DNA of 64,000 nucleotides from Ectobius pallidus (GCA_964059195.1 CAXKWD010000006.1:18252129-18316128), one strand, 5' to 3'. Shown: positions 37,492 to 50,008, numbered from the stretch's first letter. Made by a program: numbers and translations. Notes: generated by a model from the letters alone, not told the origin.

Positions 37492-37764
37492 CTAACATGG
37501 ATATTGAGTTGCATGGGATGTAGAGCATTTGGAATAACATGTATGTCGCACATAATTACCGCCTTCAGCAATGGATTGTATGTCAACCTTGCTCCCTGGA
37601 GATATTGTCACAGGTACTCCAGTAGCGCTAAATTGTTCCCTGGATTGTGCAGTAATGACGCCAGGAGGAACAGGAAATCGAAAAGACATAATTAAGTGAA
37701 TGGCAAATGAGGTTTGTTCCCAAAACATACCCACGACTGCTTGAGGATTTGCTGTTCTCCGCAT
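37492..37764 (-). CDS. Unrecognised 90-codon frame
   Basis: Starts MRRTANPQAVVGMFWEQTSF and continues with a PVPPGVITAQSREQFSATGV segment and SPGSKVDIQS. It is GC-richer than its surroundings and has balanced amino-acid use rather than the K/N/I/F bias of chance frames here. That makes it a possible coding remnant. I recognise no family. There are no splice signals I would rely on and no flanking element ends. Confidence 0.2.
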   Translation of the reverse strand: MRRTANPQAVVGMFWEQTSFAIHLIMSFRFPVPPGVITAQSREQFSATGVPVTISPGSKVDIQSIAEGGNYVRHTCYSKCSTSHATQYPC

Positions 37765-37769
37765 TTACA

Positions 37770-39810
37770 CGTGAAATTGCATTTGGGAAACTGTTAGAAA
37801 CATGCGGAATCGATAGTTTCTATCGATACGAGAATACTGTAACAAAGAATATTAAGTAATTTCATAGATTAATAATTTTTAAATAATCAAAACCCCTAAA
37901 GAAATTCATGAAATACATATTTCCTATGCCATTAATAATTTAAACTTAAAAATCTTACCAGACATTTGTAGCATTGAGGTGAATTTTGACTTAAAATTTT
38001 ATGAAAAATGTAATGCACGTTTATGATTTCCGTGGCACTGATGTATAATGTATGAGATTATTTTCCTTAAACCTCAAAACCAAATAAACCAAGGAAGAAA
38101 TCAGATTTTTTGAGTGGCCTCCTAAGTAATGGATTCTGTTCTTACTGACAGCTGGTATCCATAAAGCACTGCCATGGTGCAATTAAACAGATACGAGATA
38201 AATTTCTCTGTCATACTAATTAGCTTATTCTTTTAGCTTCATTTAAAGCCTTTTACTTTTCCCAACCGACTTTCTTAATAAGTAGGCCAACATCAGGAGG
38301 GAAACCTAAATAAGCTAATTATCTGAGTCTCAAGGCTATATCTTCTAAAACTATTTAAATTAATTTTATTCCAACGGTCTTTTTTCGAAGTAGGCTATAC
38401 ATTTATGTAACCTAACTACATATGTAGTTAGGTTTACTTCCTAACCCTATACAACTTATAAGGTAGGACAGTAATTCTCTAGTGTATGTAATTTCAGTTA
38501 CTAATGCACGGAGTATAGGGGGTGGGGGAGATTGCCAATGCGAGTACTGAGTCGATGTGTCACAGTCCATGGTACAAGTTAAACAGTGTACTGTAGTTTG
38601 TAGTGTTCAAATTACCAAAAGCAAGGTGTTCTAATTATGTAGAACATTCAAACATTTGGCAGTGATTATTTCAGACAAACAGAAGCCTATCGTATGCAAA
38701 TAGTGAAATACTACAAAACGGAGTGGCAAAATAAAATTTAAAATTTCTCATCTTAGAATTTTGGGCAAGATCAGAGAATTGTCAACAACGTCTGATTCAC
38801 TGACTAACAAGCATTCTGACTTTTATATCGATCTTTATGAAATGATGGTTGCTGCGAATATTCCATATATTAAAGTAAATTATTCCACATTTAAAGTATT
38901 CGTGAAAGATATACAAACAAACATTTACCTTCCGTAACGGCAATAGACATATGACTGAAAACCAGAGAAAACTTTCTATTGACAAGAGAAGTGTTTGAAA
39001 TAGTAAATTACACTATAGCCACTTCCTCTAATATTGAATGGGCGCTTCCACAATACAATTTCTATGTGACCACACAGCCCGAGATGTAGGCACAATTCAA
39101 CCAACTATTAGAACTCAAGTATTAAAATTGCTTCAAGGCATTCCACTTCTCTACCTTCAAGAATGTGAGTAACAACATATTAATACAAGACCGAGACTAA
39201 ACATAGAATAACCTTTCGAAACGAAATTTAGACCAACTTACAGCTTCAGACTATTGAGAGTTCATATTACAGAGTACTCAAGAGATGTGAGGCAGGTCAC
39301 AACATATTCAGCTTAACAGAAGCGCAGCTCAGCGAGGCTAAGCATGCAAACTCGGTAGGACATACTGTAGACAGGGAGCGCCATAACGGGTAAAAATGAA
39401 AACTCAATTGAATACAAGAATACGTATCTATCGCTTTATCCCTAACATTTCATTTAATGCACCTAAATACACTTGTTTTTCTATGTAAATTCACAAAGAC
39501 TGAACACTGAAACATGTTCATACCTGTAGCTTATTTGGCAAAAGATAAAGAATCATTAACTCAGCGATTGCTATATATATAAGCAAACAGAAATATGAAA
39601 TTACAAGCGTGGAGAAGCATTTTAATTCTCGTATAATAATAAATACAATATTAATGAAATCAGGTAAACTGATGAATCGAACAGGCAGATGGAGTAAATA
39701 GCCCATATTCCATTGACTACTCAGGTTTAGACCACGGTTTCTTGAGAATGTGTGAAGAGGTTATATGAAGAAATAAGTGGGTTAACTAGAATAGGCCTAT
39801 TCTTTTTCTA
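37770..39810. other. No gene; one perfect palindrome
   Basis: AT-rich. Short minus frames of 62 codons have no motif. The 26-bp palindrome at 38409-38434 is listed separately. Confidence 0.4.
38409..38434. repeat. Perfect 26-bp palindrome
   Basis: AACCTAACTACAT is followed directly by its own complement, with no loop. Confidence 0.85.
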
Positions 39811-39816
39811 TCCCTG

Positions 39817-39874
39817 AGTTTTACCTTCACCGGTTCAGGTACATTTATGCGGCCCAGGCCGCCCGGGCCTTACA
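39817..39874 (+). repeat. Dispersed GC-rich repeat, copy 1
   Basis: GTTTTACCTTCACC...CGCCCGGGCCTTACA matches the reverse of 48849-48900 over about 55 bp. Non-coding. Confidence 0.55.
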
Positions 39875-40044
39875 TAGAACTAGAATATTAACAGAACGAA
39901 TTTAAAACAAATTCCTCATGTCAACAATAATCCCTTTAATTTTTCTACCTGAAGGCGTACAAATATGCAGTCACTTGTCATCAGTTCCCTAAAGCTCTAT
40001 TGAGTGATGCCAGTTTGCTATTTAAAAAGCAGGTAACCGTTAAT

Positions 40045-41330
40045 ATATTGGTCTTTTCTCCGGTACCGCCAACCGAATTGGTCCAAAATTAATAGGGTTC
40101 TTTCTACGGACTTTATAAGTTTGAAGACTATGTTTTATGGAAAAGTATGATAACGCATATTCGAGTTATCGCGCGCACAAGCACAGGAATAGACAGACGA
40201 CTTTTCACTTGCGCTAAGTAAATTTACAAAGTAACTTAACATTCTAACACTTAATAAAAAGAAATCAATTAAAATAATATAAGAAAGTGCCAGAATTCTA
40301 TTGTTCAATCAGTGATAATTTAAATTACCTTAGAGAGAAAAGGAGTTTATTTTTATAATAGATCTCCGAGTTAAGCTCCAGATCGATTCATTAAGCAGGG
40401 CTTACGGATGAACAAAGGTCTAAAGTTTGATATGCATATGTGAAGGAATATGTGGGTATTATTAATGTTATTTGTCAAAGCTAACTCTATTCCAACTTCC
40501 AAATCCGTATATGAACAGTGAAAAACAATATGTCATGAAAACTTATTTGAATATCATAATTTTTTTCTAATGTATTACTATAAAATAAGCGCTTAATTCG
40601 GCATTCCTCCAGTATCAGTCAACCGATTTGGTCCAAAATCAATAGGCATTGTTTCACGGAAGTTATAAATGTGTATACCATGTTTTATTACAATCCGGTG
40701 AAGCGTATTTGAGTTATCGCGCGTACAGACACACGGATAGACAGAGACACACGGGCGGACAGACATTTCCGTCCACCATAAATGCTCATAAAAAACCATT
40801 CTGGCACTTCATAACTGTTTATTATTTGCCAGATTGGTACTTTATGAGATTGTGTGGGGGACGGTAAAACTTGCAGATCCAAAATAATCCGTCACTACTG
40901 GTGCAATTGGTTGTTTGATAAGTCTTACTGTTTAGCTACTATTAGCCTACACAGGCCCTAAACCTGCGACCGCCATTTTGAGTGTTTCTCGGAGGTAAAC
41001 AATTTCAAATATTGGAACTTTTTGGAATATTTCAATCGGATACAAACGATAAGCTTTAGGTAGGCCTATGCCAAATTTCAAGTTTCCGGCTCATCTGGAA
41101 GTGGACAAACAATTACGTCAATGAGTGAATTAGCCACGCGGCTTTGTAGTACGGTGATGATTTGCTATTTTTAAACCATTCTTGGGTATTACTTCGTCGT
41201 CCTATGGACATTATAGGTGCGTATAGGCCTACTAAGTTGAATGAAATTCTGATGAAGCGTATACGACTTATCGTGCATAAAGTGACACGGACAGAAACTT
41301 TTCCCATCCTCCATACAGTCTTGCACTTAA
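40045..41330. repeat. Cluster of dispersed repeats with GACAGAC tracts
   Basis: 40045-40205 and 40605-40870 share CCAA.TTGGTCCAAAAT, AATAGG, CATGTTTTAT and ATTCGAGTTATCGCGCG, followed by an ACAGACA/GACGGAC tract. 41165-41330 is a weaker third copy. The same family appears in the other orientation at 61020-61370. Small frames at 40593-40882 on both strands are translations of this repeat, not genes. Confidence 0.6.
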
Positions 41331-41334
41331 TAAA

Positions 41335-41580
41335 CAGATCCCTAGCAAGACATGTTTGCAAACAAGCATTACTGGTACAAGCGCGATGTATTTGCTCTCT
41401 TAAGGCAGAATTATTGAAAATGAGTTAAAACTGAGTTCATTAGTTGGGAAATTGGAGAACTTTGACATAAAACTATTGTATGCACCAAGTAAGAAACATT
41501 TAGCGTAATCGCCTCATATTCCAAACCAGGCTACATACTGCATTCGTCCGCTAGAGCCTTTCTTTGCGTACTACTAAGCA
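41335..41580 (+). repeat. Dispersed repeat, second copy
   Basis: Homologous to 33470-33632. It continues to CGTCCGCTAGAGCCTTTCTTTGCGTAC, matching the right arm of the foldback at 32041-32145. Confidence 0.55.
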
Positions 41581-42039
41581 CTTGTAACAGCTAGCACATC
41601 TACAAAATATTTTACTGCTCGAAGGATGGTTGCAAGTTAGTCTCGGAATTTTGTAAGGATTTTCTTTAAAATAGTGTCCAAAAAATATTTAACAACTGGC
41701 ATTAGATTGACCAAGTTTTACGAGTTAAATCTACTTTAAATCTCGTCTGACAGTAAGTTAGGCTAGTCAAAATTGGAGTATTATGAGTGGTCAACGTACA
41801 GTCGTACAGTATAGGAAATATTTATTTAAAAAAAGGTAAATTGTGGGTTCCATGAAATGCTGTCAATTAAGGCAGGAGATCATATCACACAGGCGGTCAG
41901 TTTCACAGATTAGATGTGAAGTAATGAATCGTGATTGACACAATTTCTCTATCATGCTCTGTATATATGTATGTGTGTATATGTATTATATGTTTACTTA
42001 TAGACATACACATATTATATATATATGATATATATCAGG

Positions 42040-42965
42040 GTCCTCAGATTGCGAAAGAGGATATGGCCTCCAGATATGGATGTAACTTGGAATATAGTGA
42101 ATAAACAATCGCGGACGGACGACATGAGGTGGTTCTCCAGCTTGGGGGTTTGGCGTGAGGTTAATAACCTCTCCCAGTAAAAAATATTGTTAAGAAACGC
42201 ATACTTGATATTATGGATCCTGACAGTGTAAAATCCTTCTGATGTAAAATAGTCCCACCTTCGGATCTCCGGGTAGGAACTACATTGAGGGAGTCTAAAA
42301 ATCGTAGGAACTGTAGATTTGGAACGTGGAAAGTTAGGAGCTTGTAGAGGTCAGGTGCGCTTAAATCGGTAACTAGAGAATTAGAGAAATACAGGTTACA
42401 TGTAGTAGCAGTACAGGAAGTTAGATGGGTCGGTGCAGGATCAATGCAAGCAGACGTGTATATTCTCTCTATGGGAAAGGGAATGATAGCCATCAATTAG
42501 CCATTAGGGACAGGATTTTTCATACGTAGGAGAATCAATCAGCCATTAAGAAAGTAGAGTCTATTAATGATAGGTTTTTTTATGTTATTCTAAGAGGACG
42601 GTGGTGTGAATGTCCATGCACCAACAGATGATAAGGACGATGATTCCAAGGACTGTTTCTATAAGGAAATAGAACGAATATATTATTCATTATTCAGCAT
42701 ATCATATAAAAGTTGTCGTAGGAGATTTCAATGCGAAAGTTGGAAGAAAGGATATTTTCAAGCCCACGATTGGGAACGAAAACCTCCACTTTCAGATCAA
42801 CGAACATGGGGTTAGATTAGTGAATTTTGCAACCGCTAAAATTTTTATCGTTAAACGTACCAGGATTTCCACATCGTGATATAACTTATACACGTGGAAT
42901 CCGCCAGACGGAAACACTCGCAATCAAATCGACCATGTGCTAACAGATGCAGGAAACATCCAGCC
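42040..42965 (+). pseudogene. RTE-type LINE: 5' UTR and APE endonuclease, broken
   Basis: A GGTTAATAACCTCTCCCAGTAAAA leader at about 42158 precedes a frame from 42315 reading RFGTWKVRSL*RSGALK, then VAVQEVRWVGAG with the catalytic Glu. After a gap comes NVHAPTDDKDDDSKD (42603), then in the next frame VVVGDFNAKVGRKDIFKPTI with the catalytic Asp/Asn, GVRLVNFATAK, and, after another shift, TWNPPDGNTRNQIDHVLTD, where the final His of the endonuclease sits. This is the apurinic-like endonuclease of RTE/BovB-type LINEs, the group many insect gene sets mislabel as craniofacial development protein 2. At least one internal stop and three frameshifts kill it. No RT domain follows, so it is truncated at about 42965. 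Confidence 0.85.
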
Positions 42966-42999
42966 TCTACACTTAGTTTGATTGAAAGGATGGCATTTT

Positions 43000-43480
43000 T
43001 GACATGAAATAGCTTTTCCATCAGTTACAAAAAACAATGGTTGGCTCTAAGCTTTTAGGTAAAAAGAATGAATTCGTGGCGTTACTAACCGCAGATGCCT
43101 AGGAGTGAAATAGAAGAAGCTGATTATTGTGACATTCACTTGAATATCTATTATGAAAGAAAGAAATGTACTGATAAATAACAATTCCCCCAACATTCAC
43201 ATGCGATTTCTTATGAAAATGAAGAGATTCTTGTTCTACAATTATCGCCTCAAGAGTAAGGTCTGTCTGTCTCTCATACCGAACGTAATTTAGCAAAATT
43301 TAATCATCTGTATTTCTTAAAGCTTTCAGTATATGGTGGAGTGGCTGCCTCTAACATCACGTACTTATTACGGAACTAGGATTTTGTAAGTTTATGGGCA
43401 TTTCCTGGCAGCAGTTAATTTTATAACACTCACAAGCGCAACTGAAACATATTATATTAATTTAATGTAGATTAGGCTTA
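43000..43480. other. No gene seen
   Basis: Nothing recognisable between the LINE relic and the hAT MITE. Confidence 0.4.
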
Positions 43481-43482
43481 TA

Positions 43483-44203
43483 TTAATAAGTAGGGCAAGG
43501 CATTTGGTGATTTTGCATCTTTTTTATATGAAGGTTAAAAGATAGCTGGAATATAGCCTATATAAATGTGTATCATGAAATTAATGATTAAATAAGGGCA
43601 ATTAGTTTTTGCCATTTTGCTTTATTTTGCATTTTTCTTCACTTTCAACGGATAGGTAATTTTTTTGGCAATTTTTAGGTCATGTTATACTGGAGATAGA
43701 GAAAAGCTTTTCCATGTAAAAAACTTTACTTTCAGACAACAGACAATCGTTTTCATTTGAGAATCTCCGCGAAGTGTTCATAGTTCCTCATTTAAGTCAG
43801 GTTTAGTGTAAACACCACAGCAGTTGGTCTTGTAGCAATGAAGATTTTTTATTTCTGTTTAAATAACACAATATTTTTTTCTTGGAGCAATTCGATGGGC
43901 ATGCCAGTTCAGAAAGAATTTTTTCGCTTAGGGCGTCCAAGTAACTTAGTATAAATTTAATTACCTCTTTAGTAACAAAATAAGTGTGTTTTACAATGTA
44001 AATTCATATATAACGCTCTGTCATAAATTCTTTTTAGCAATTCATTACTTTAAAGAACTAATTATAAATAATAATGGTAAATTTATCGGCCGTTTTTTTT
44101 AAATTTTGGGTATTTTAAAACTATTTCTAGGCGATAAATGCATTTTTTATTTTGAGTTTTTTCACTATTTTATGGTCATTAAATGCCTTGCCCTATTATT
44201 AAG
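43483..44203. mobile_element. hAT-type MITE, 705 bp, with near-perfect 8-bp duplication
   Basis: The element runs 43491-44195. Left end TAGGGCAAGGCATTT; right end, reversed, TAGGGCAAGGCATTT. The flanks TTAATAAG (43483-43490) and TTATTAAG (44196-44203) agree in 7 of 8 bases. A TAGGG-type end with an 8-bp duplication is the hAT signature. The interior is AT-rich with no transposase frame. The one mismatch in the duplication suggests some age. Confidence 0.8.
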
Positions 44204-44204
44204 C

Positions 44205-47200
44205 ATTCAGTTTCAGGTATATAATTTTACTCCCATGTTACTCTGGACCTAATCAGAAAAAAAGGGCGGTAGAAAGGAGAGCTATCTGGATCATTAGAAT
44301 ATGACGTATTATTAAGTTAGACCAATCGTATTTACATATTGCGTGATTGTTCAATTAATGTTTAAAACATGCTTAACTTTTAGTTGTGCCTAATAAACTC
44401 CAATGAAGCGTGTGAATTTAAATCTTAATACTCATTGAAGTGTGGCACTATTTCTCGAGGATGCACACGTATAACAATCATAAAGCACGCCACTCCCATC
44501 TCTCCCTCCCCTCTATCGTCCTCCCAAAGTAGCATGGGACAAATAATAATACGTTGGTTTTATTACCTAATGCTATAAATTCTGGTCTAGTTGAAGAACG
44601 CGACTCAGAATTTGTATGTGACATGCGGGTACATGATATACGAAAAATGATAAATTACTTAAATACCTTTTCAAAATGCAAATTTAAATTATATATAAAT
44701 TTTACTTTACTTTAATCTCAAACTTACAATTGTGCGGCCCGCCCCGGTAGTGTAATAAGGAATGTTGTCATTGCCAAAGGAGTGATATGACAACTGACAT
44801 TACTTTTGTTGTTCTTCTCAAAGAGATAAATTGTACTTTCCTTATGAAGGACTATTTGTTTTCCTGTCTGCGCAGTTACTGTTGGAAATGTTGTAATGAA
44901 TGTATTAATGCAGATTCCGAACATGACCTGTTAACAATGGTTACACGTTTCTAATAACAGACTATCCAAAAAACATTCCCGACTGTAGTAAATTCAATAT
45001 TTACCTTCCATATCCTGTTAGATTCGTATTCAAATCTTATTGTTTGTGCTGCATCATATTTGTCAGCAATCGCGAATTATATTTTAAATGTACCAATAGC
45101 AGCTATTAACGTAAACTGAGATAGCATTTGCAGTTGTTTTGTTCAAGGCCAGGGATTTTTATAAGTTGTGTAATTTATTTATTGTTAAGCTGCATCTCCT
45201 TTGCTGGGAATGTCAGAGCCATTCTCTCGTGTGTACAGCAAATGCATGCAATGGGATTTGTAGCACTATCGCTTAGTGTAGTGCTTTGTAAAACATGCTC
45301 AATGAGCCGGTCTGGTTACGCACTCTAGTAATCAGCATTTTGGGGTGGGCAGGCACCAATACAAACAATACTACCATTCATTAAGCAATCCATTAATTAT
45401 CAGTTTAAAATATCAGCAGTTGAGGACGGCATTGGGTCTACACTGCGTCTGTTAACAAAGCTTCTTTTCATCGATTTAAATTCATGGATTGCACCGTACT
45501 GAATCGAGATCATAGCAACTCTGGTTTTCTAAACACGAGTCAATCATTTTTGTTTTTTCAATAAATAGGCTACTACGAGAGATTTAAAGTAATAAACTAG
45601 GTTCTTTAGAAATATCTGTAATGTATTTTAAGAGCTCCTGTTTTTCTTGTACAGTTTTATTTACGTTTCTATATTTAAAACTATTCGATTAATATTTCAT
45701 TCTTGTTTTCTACTTCATTTATTTCTTGCTTCCCTTCTTTATTCCTTGTTTTCTTTCATTAATTCATCAGTTCGCTGTTAATTGATTTCTTTTCTTGTCC
45801 CACATCTATCACGGTGACCTTCGTTTCTCTTTGATATAGCTTTATCGTTAAGTTTCATCGATCCATATTAAACTTCCGCCTGATTTTTGTTGTTCATTCT
45901 TTTCAAAAGGAATGTTGTATTGTAGGAGACTTTTCCCCTGATTCTATGAATGCAGACATACACTTTCTCTCTCTTCTCCCTCTCTCTCCCTTCCTTTTGA
46001 CTATCTACTTCAATAAGCTGTCTTTACATCTCTCTTTTCACTACTTTTCTTTCTATTCACATGCTCTGATAATCTCACTCTCTATGTATGTATGTATGCA
46101 TGTCTATATCTCCCTTGGTTGCAGGCAGAGAAGGACATTTCCGGAAACTTATAAGTTAAGTTGAAGATTGTTATGATTTCAAAATTCCAAGCATCGTTTG
46201 TGGATAATGATCGCATGGATAATCAAATTGGTAATATTTTCATATGTGCATTTCGACCGTTTCATAAATATGTTCAAAAGTATATTCTGTACAATTTCAT
46301 TAAGGATATGCTACATTATGTCGACAGATTGCAGGCTGTACAAAACCAATTTTGAGAAAGATATTAAAATAACCTATTGCATATGCTTACGTTGAACTTA
46401 TATTTTCACTTCAGTATCATCTGTCAGCCCAACTGTCAAGTGAGGTTCCAGGTTTATTAGGTACGTATTAGGGCGTCAAGTTTTCAGTCTTTACACATCG
46501 GTCCCCTTTACCCCCGGGGTTTCTCCTGGTACGAGTCTGAAAATTAAAGCCAGTTGAACAATCTCAGCGACCGCAACACAGCTCAGCGGCGATGCTTTAT
46601 AGCAACAGTTTACAAGCAGGCAATATACCTATCTGTATGCGTGGATTGTATTGAGTTGTCCCAGATTATGGCTAAACAACATGAGGGCCAACATAAATTA
46701 TCAGTAATATAAATGAGTTTATATTCTGAGCAATCGCACTCAATGGTAACATTATGGTAAATACACACAAATGATTGTTTAGCACAATAAAACTTTCAGG
46801 ACTATGAAACAAAGTTCTCTGGAGATGCGAGGAATTTATATTTTAAAGCAATCTAAAATACATTATAAAGTCATTGGTATTTAACTAAGTAATCTTATTA
46901 CGGTCACATTCACATTTGAAGGTATGTTCTACTTGAAGTGTCCATATACAGGCGTTATTATTGTATCAATCATGCATATGGTTAAACATTATGGAACGTC
47001 AAAATCAAATTTGTAATAGAATGTTTTCGATCAATTGGGCAAATAATTATTGGACAGGAGAATATTAACGTTCCGGGCGCTGGAAGTGGCAATAATGTAT
47101 CAGTTGAATTTATAACAATTGGAAACAGCAAAAGCACGCCTTTACTGTGTAGGCAGCCCATTTACCCGACAGTTAACGATAGCCGGACTATTGATTGTGG

Positions 47201-47995
47201 ATGTCTAACTAGTATTACCATTCCACCCCTTTTAATTTACAGTTACAGGTATCTACTTCATTAGCGGTGATTCCGTTACTTCATTTTAAATCACGATACT
47301 AATTACATTAGATCGAGATTTAAAGGCAAGGTCGAATTGTGTGCAGGAATTAATTAAGAGAAACATAAACAATATACTATACGACTAAAGTTTATCCCAG
47401 GCAAGAACGCTAGGGTTCATATATTAATTCAGATATAGAGTATTCATTAACAATTTTCTTCGATTCAGTCATGTTATTATCAAGTACAATATTACTGTGC
47501 ACAGTTAATTCTTTGCATGGCTGCATATTTTCCATGAAAGCAACCAGGTTAACCCAATGATTACATTTTATGCATCTGACCTCTTTTGAAGATGGCGTGG
47601 GGTATTGGCATATATGAAAATAGCTCTCCTGAAAGTTTACTGATACGCGACACAAAAGGCCTAAAATTACAAAGAAGTGTTGTAAATGTGATCCTGTGCG
47701 ATTATTGTGAAAGTGGTATATCATTTTAATTGCGACGACGTAAGCAAAAGTGTGACAGAAATTGAATAGGACTGGCATTTCAGTAATTACCAAGCAGGAA
47801 GACACTGGACGCTACTTGAAGTTATCAGAATGATGTAGTAGAACTAAATAAACAAACTGATTACTACAAAAGCGAAAGGATGAACCCAATGAAGACATAA
47901 AACCCTAAAACTGCAGAAAATTTCGCAGCCTAAGTGTTGTGAGATTGAGTGGCCGGCACTAAAACCTATTTCAAGTAATAGACATTCACTACTAT
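44205..47995. other. No gene seen
   Basis: About 3.8 kb. A pyrimidine-rich tract (CTCTCT...CCCTTCC) lies at 45960-46090, next to TATG repeats at 46083-46100. The longest frame (47410-47805 minus, 131 codons) has no motif that I recognise; it is flagged only for length. Confidence 0.35.
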
Positions 47996-48001
47996 TCTAT
48001 C

Positions 48002-48515
48002 TTGTGCGATGAAGCAGCAGTTTCAAATGAGGGAACCAGGACGTTTAGGCCTAATGATGTGGAGAGTCTCACCGGAGCACCTGCCAAGAGATTGAAGATT
48101 CTAATAGCTGCAGACAGTCATGGGCATGAAAATAGGAACGATAATAATAACAATAACAGTTTCTATTTCAATGCTGAAATTAAAGAAGTCGCCTAGTTTT
48201 TATTTCCAACAGTCCAGAAATCTAAGATCAGAAGACTGTGTAGTGACTATTTGGGGGTGACAAATTAAGTGGGCCTTGGAGCGCCAAGTAATGTCGATGA
48301 ATGTCTGGAATTCGTTCTATCGAAGTTAACCAACAAAAACGTTATAACTATAAATGTCCCAAATAGACGCGATCTCCCACACAACTCTATCATGTACAAC
48401 AATCTGTAAGCGGTCAATCTCAGTATTTCGAGAACAACGAATACATTAAAAATGTGGGTGTTATCAATATGTCTAGTGCAAAACGTAGAATGAATCTTCA
48501 CTTCAATAAATACTT
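48002..48515 (+). pseudogene. SGNH-hydrolase-like (esterase) frame, broken
   Basis: The first frame (64 codons) has PAKRLKILIAADSHGHE, the block I motif of SGNH/GDSL-type hydrolases, with the Ser of DSHG as nucleophile. After a frameshift come GLGAPSNVDECLEFVLSKLT and NVITINVPNRRDLPHNSIMY (48338 onwards), corresponding to the NVI..NVP.R.DLP block of these proteins, and later NLHFNKY, a degraded LHLN motif near where the catalytic Asp-x-x-His lies. Many insect genomes carry this type of protein in high copy, in some cases as an ORF1 esterase of LINEs, so a mobile-element origin is likely. Stops and frameshifts show that this copy is dead. Confidence 0.6.
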
Positions 48516-48559
48516 ATGTTAAGTGACATAATTACAAGAGCAGTTTGCGATGTGACCAG

Positions 48560-49800
48560 AATAAAGACTGAAAGAGTGATCAAACACACTGAAACAGTAA
48601 CTGGTAATTCCAGATGTTTTAAGTCTTAGTAGAGATGAAGGTTCAAACACTACAAAATGCAGGCATGGCATGATGTAAACAATGAACTGATGAGCTTTAA
48701 TTGAAAAATGCCATTACAGGTCTCGTATTAATCCACCGAAATATAAATTCTATTATAACCAAAAAAGTAAACTTAGAGCTATTTTTTCTGGTCAAAAAAG
48801 TATGTACGTCATCCAAACATAATCTCTCTCCCGAAAGGTCGCGGCCCTGTAAGGCCCGGGCGTCTTGGGTCGCTTAAATCCTAAAAGGGAGAGGTAAAAC
48901 TAAGTTAAAGAAAGAAAGAGAAAAGGATATATCATTATGTCTCTATCCTATAATCTACTTGTATTATTCTGTAATGTTTTGTGTAGTATACAATAATATT
49001 TTCTATTTCTTTTTCTGTGGCTCATTACAAATAATCATTGATTGATTAATGTGATATACATACATGTGCGGTATATATCTGCATATAATTCCCAGTTAAT
49101 TCTTTGAAGTCTGAGTACATTTTTAATTATACCTTATGTGAATGTATAAGACTGTATAAGAGTCCTGTGAAAAGCGGCGAAATGAAAAGCTTAGGTTTAC
49201 GAGTATTAATAATGAATGCTTTTTTTACTTGAGTGTCCAATCTAATAAATGAAAACATGAAGGCCCTAACGTTGCTTTAAGGAAGACGGGCGGAGAAGTA
49301 TTAAAGTCTCAAAAATGTTAGTAGTATTTTACGGTTAAATGAATAAGGCTATATAACTCATACCATATTCTTTCAATTTAGACCAATAACATGTTGTAAG
49401 AATGAGTTTGAAATCAGCCAATCACGGACCTGTTTCACTAAATCATAATCAAAATATCGTTACCATCTCCTATAAACATAAAAATGAACTCGTTAGCATG
49501 AATGAAGTACATTTGTTCTTAAGTGCATAATACATTTCAAGAAACAGAACTTACCAATATGCACCAGATAACAAAATTAGTATGTTAGGATTTATTCCAT
49601 ATGTAGTGTGACTTACGATTACAATTATATTTTACGGCAAATCCACATTTCAGTCAACAATACTTACTATCGTGTTTTGTTCGAAGACAACAGCTACATT
49701 GATTACGTTATAAATGTATTTTAATAGCATTGTTTCCGTCTAGAATGGTGTTAATATTATTCAAATTCGTTATTATTCACTTATAAATTTACTTCTTAAA
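48560..49800. other. No gene; one dispersed repeat
   Basis: AT-rich apart from the GC-rich repeat at 48849-48900. Confidence 0.4.
48849..48900 (-). repeat. Dispersed GC-rich repeat, copy 2
   Basis: Reverse complement of the copy at 39817-39874 (shared GCCCGGGCCTTACA core and GTTTTACCT end). Confidence 0.55.
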
Positions 49801-49801
49801 T

Positions 49802-49817
49802 TATACAGGGTGTTAAT
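49802..49817. repeat. Inverted terminus TATACAGGGTGTTAAT, left
   Basis: 15 of 16 bases match the complement of 53562-53577. This word type ends many Tc1/mariner-like insect elements. Confidence 0.6.
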
Positions 49818-49849
49818 GAATATCACCGAAATATTCCACCTGTGGATAT

Positions 49850-50008
49850 AGGGGACATATACAAGCAATTTTTATTATGAGAGAGAAATACTTTATTCAA
49901 GTCATCTGCCTGGCAATCCAGGTGACCATACAGATCCAGAATAAACAAAGAAAAAGAATCATACATTACATAGTAACATGAACTGAATTGAAACGGAACA
50001 TAAGAATT
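49850..50008 (-). other. Probable 3' UTR of the R2-like element
   Basis: On the minus strand, after the stop, the sequence holds a CCTGG-ATTG-CCAGG hairpin (49909-49922), then GAATAAAG, a poly(A)-type signal, at about 49892-49898. The exact element end is not clear; the next recognisable boundary is the TATACAGGGTGT word at 49802. Confidence 0.4.

Noticed and set aside
37810..37830. ATCGATAG-TTT-CTATCGAT mini hairpin
   Set aside because: Eight-base arms in AT-rich DNA are expected by chance at this scale.
47410..47805. 131-codon minus frame
   Set aside because: Composition matches AT-rich chance translation (I, F, Y, N) with no motif or flanking signals; length alone is not sufficient.
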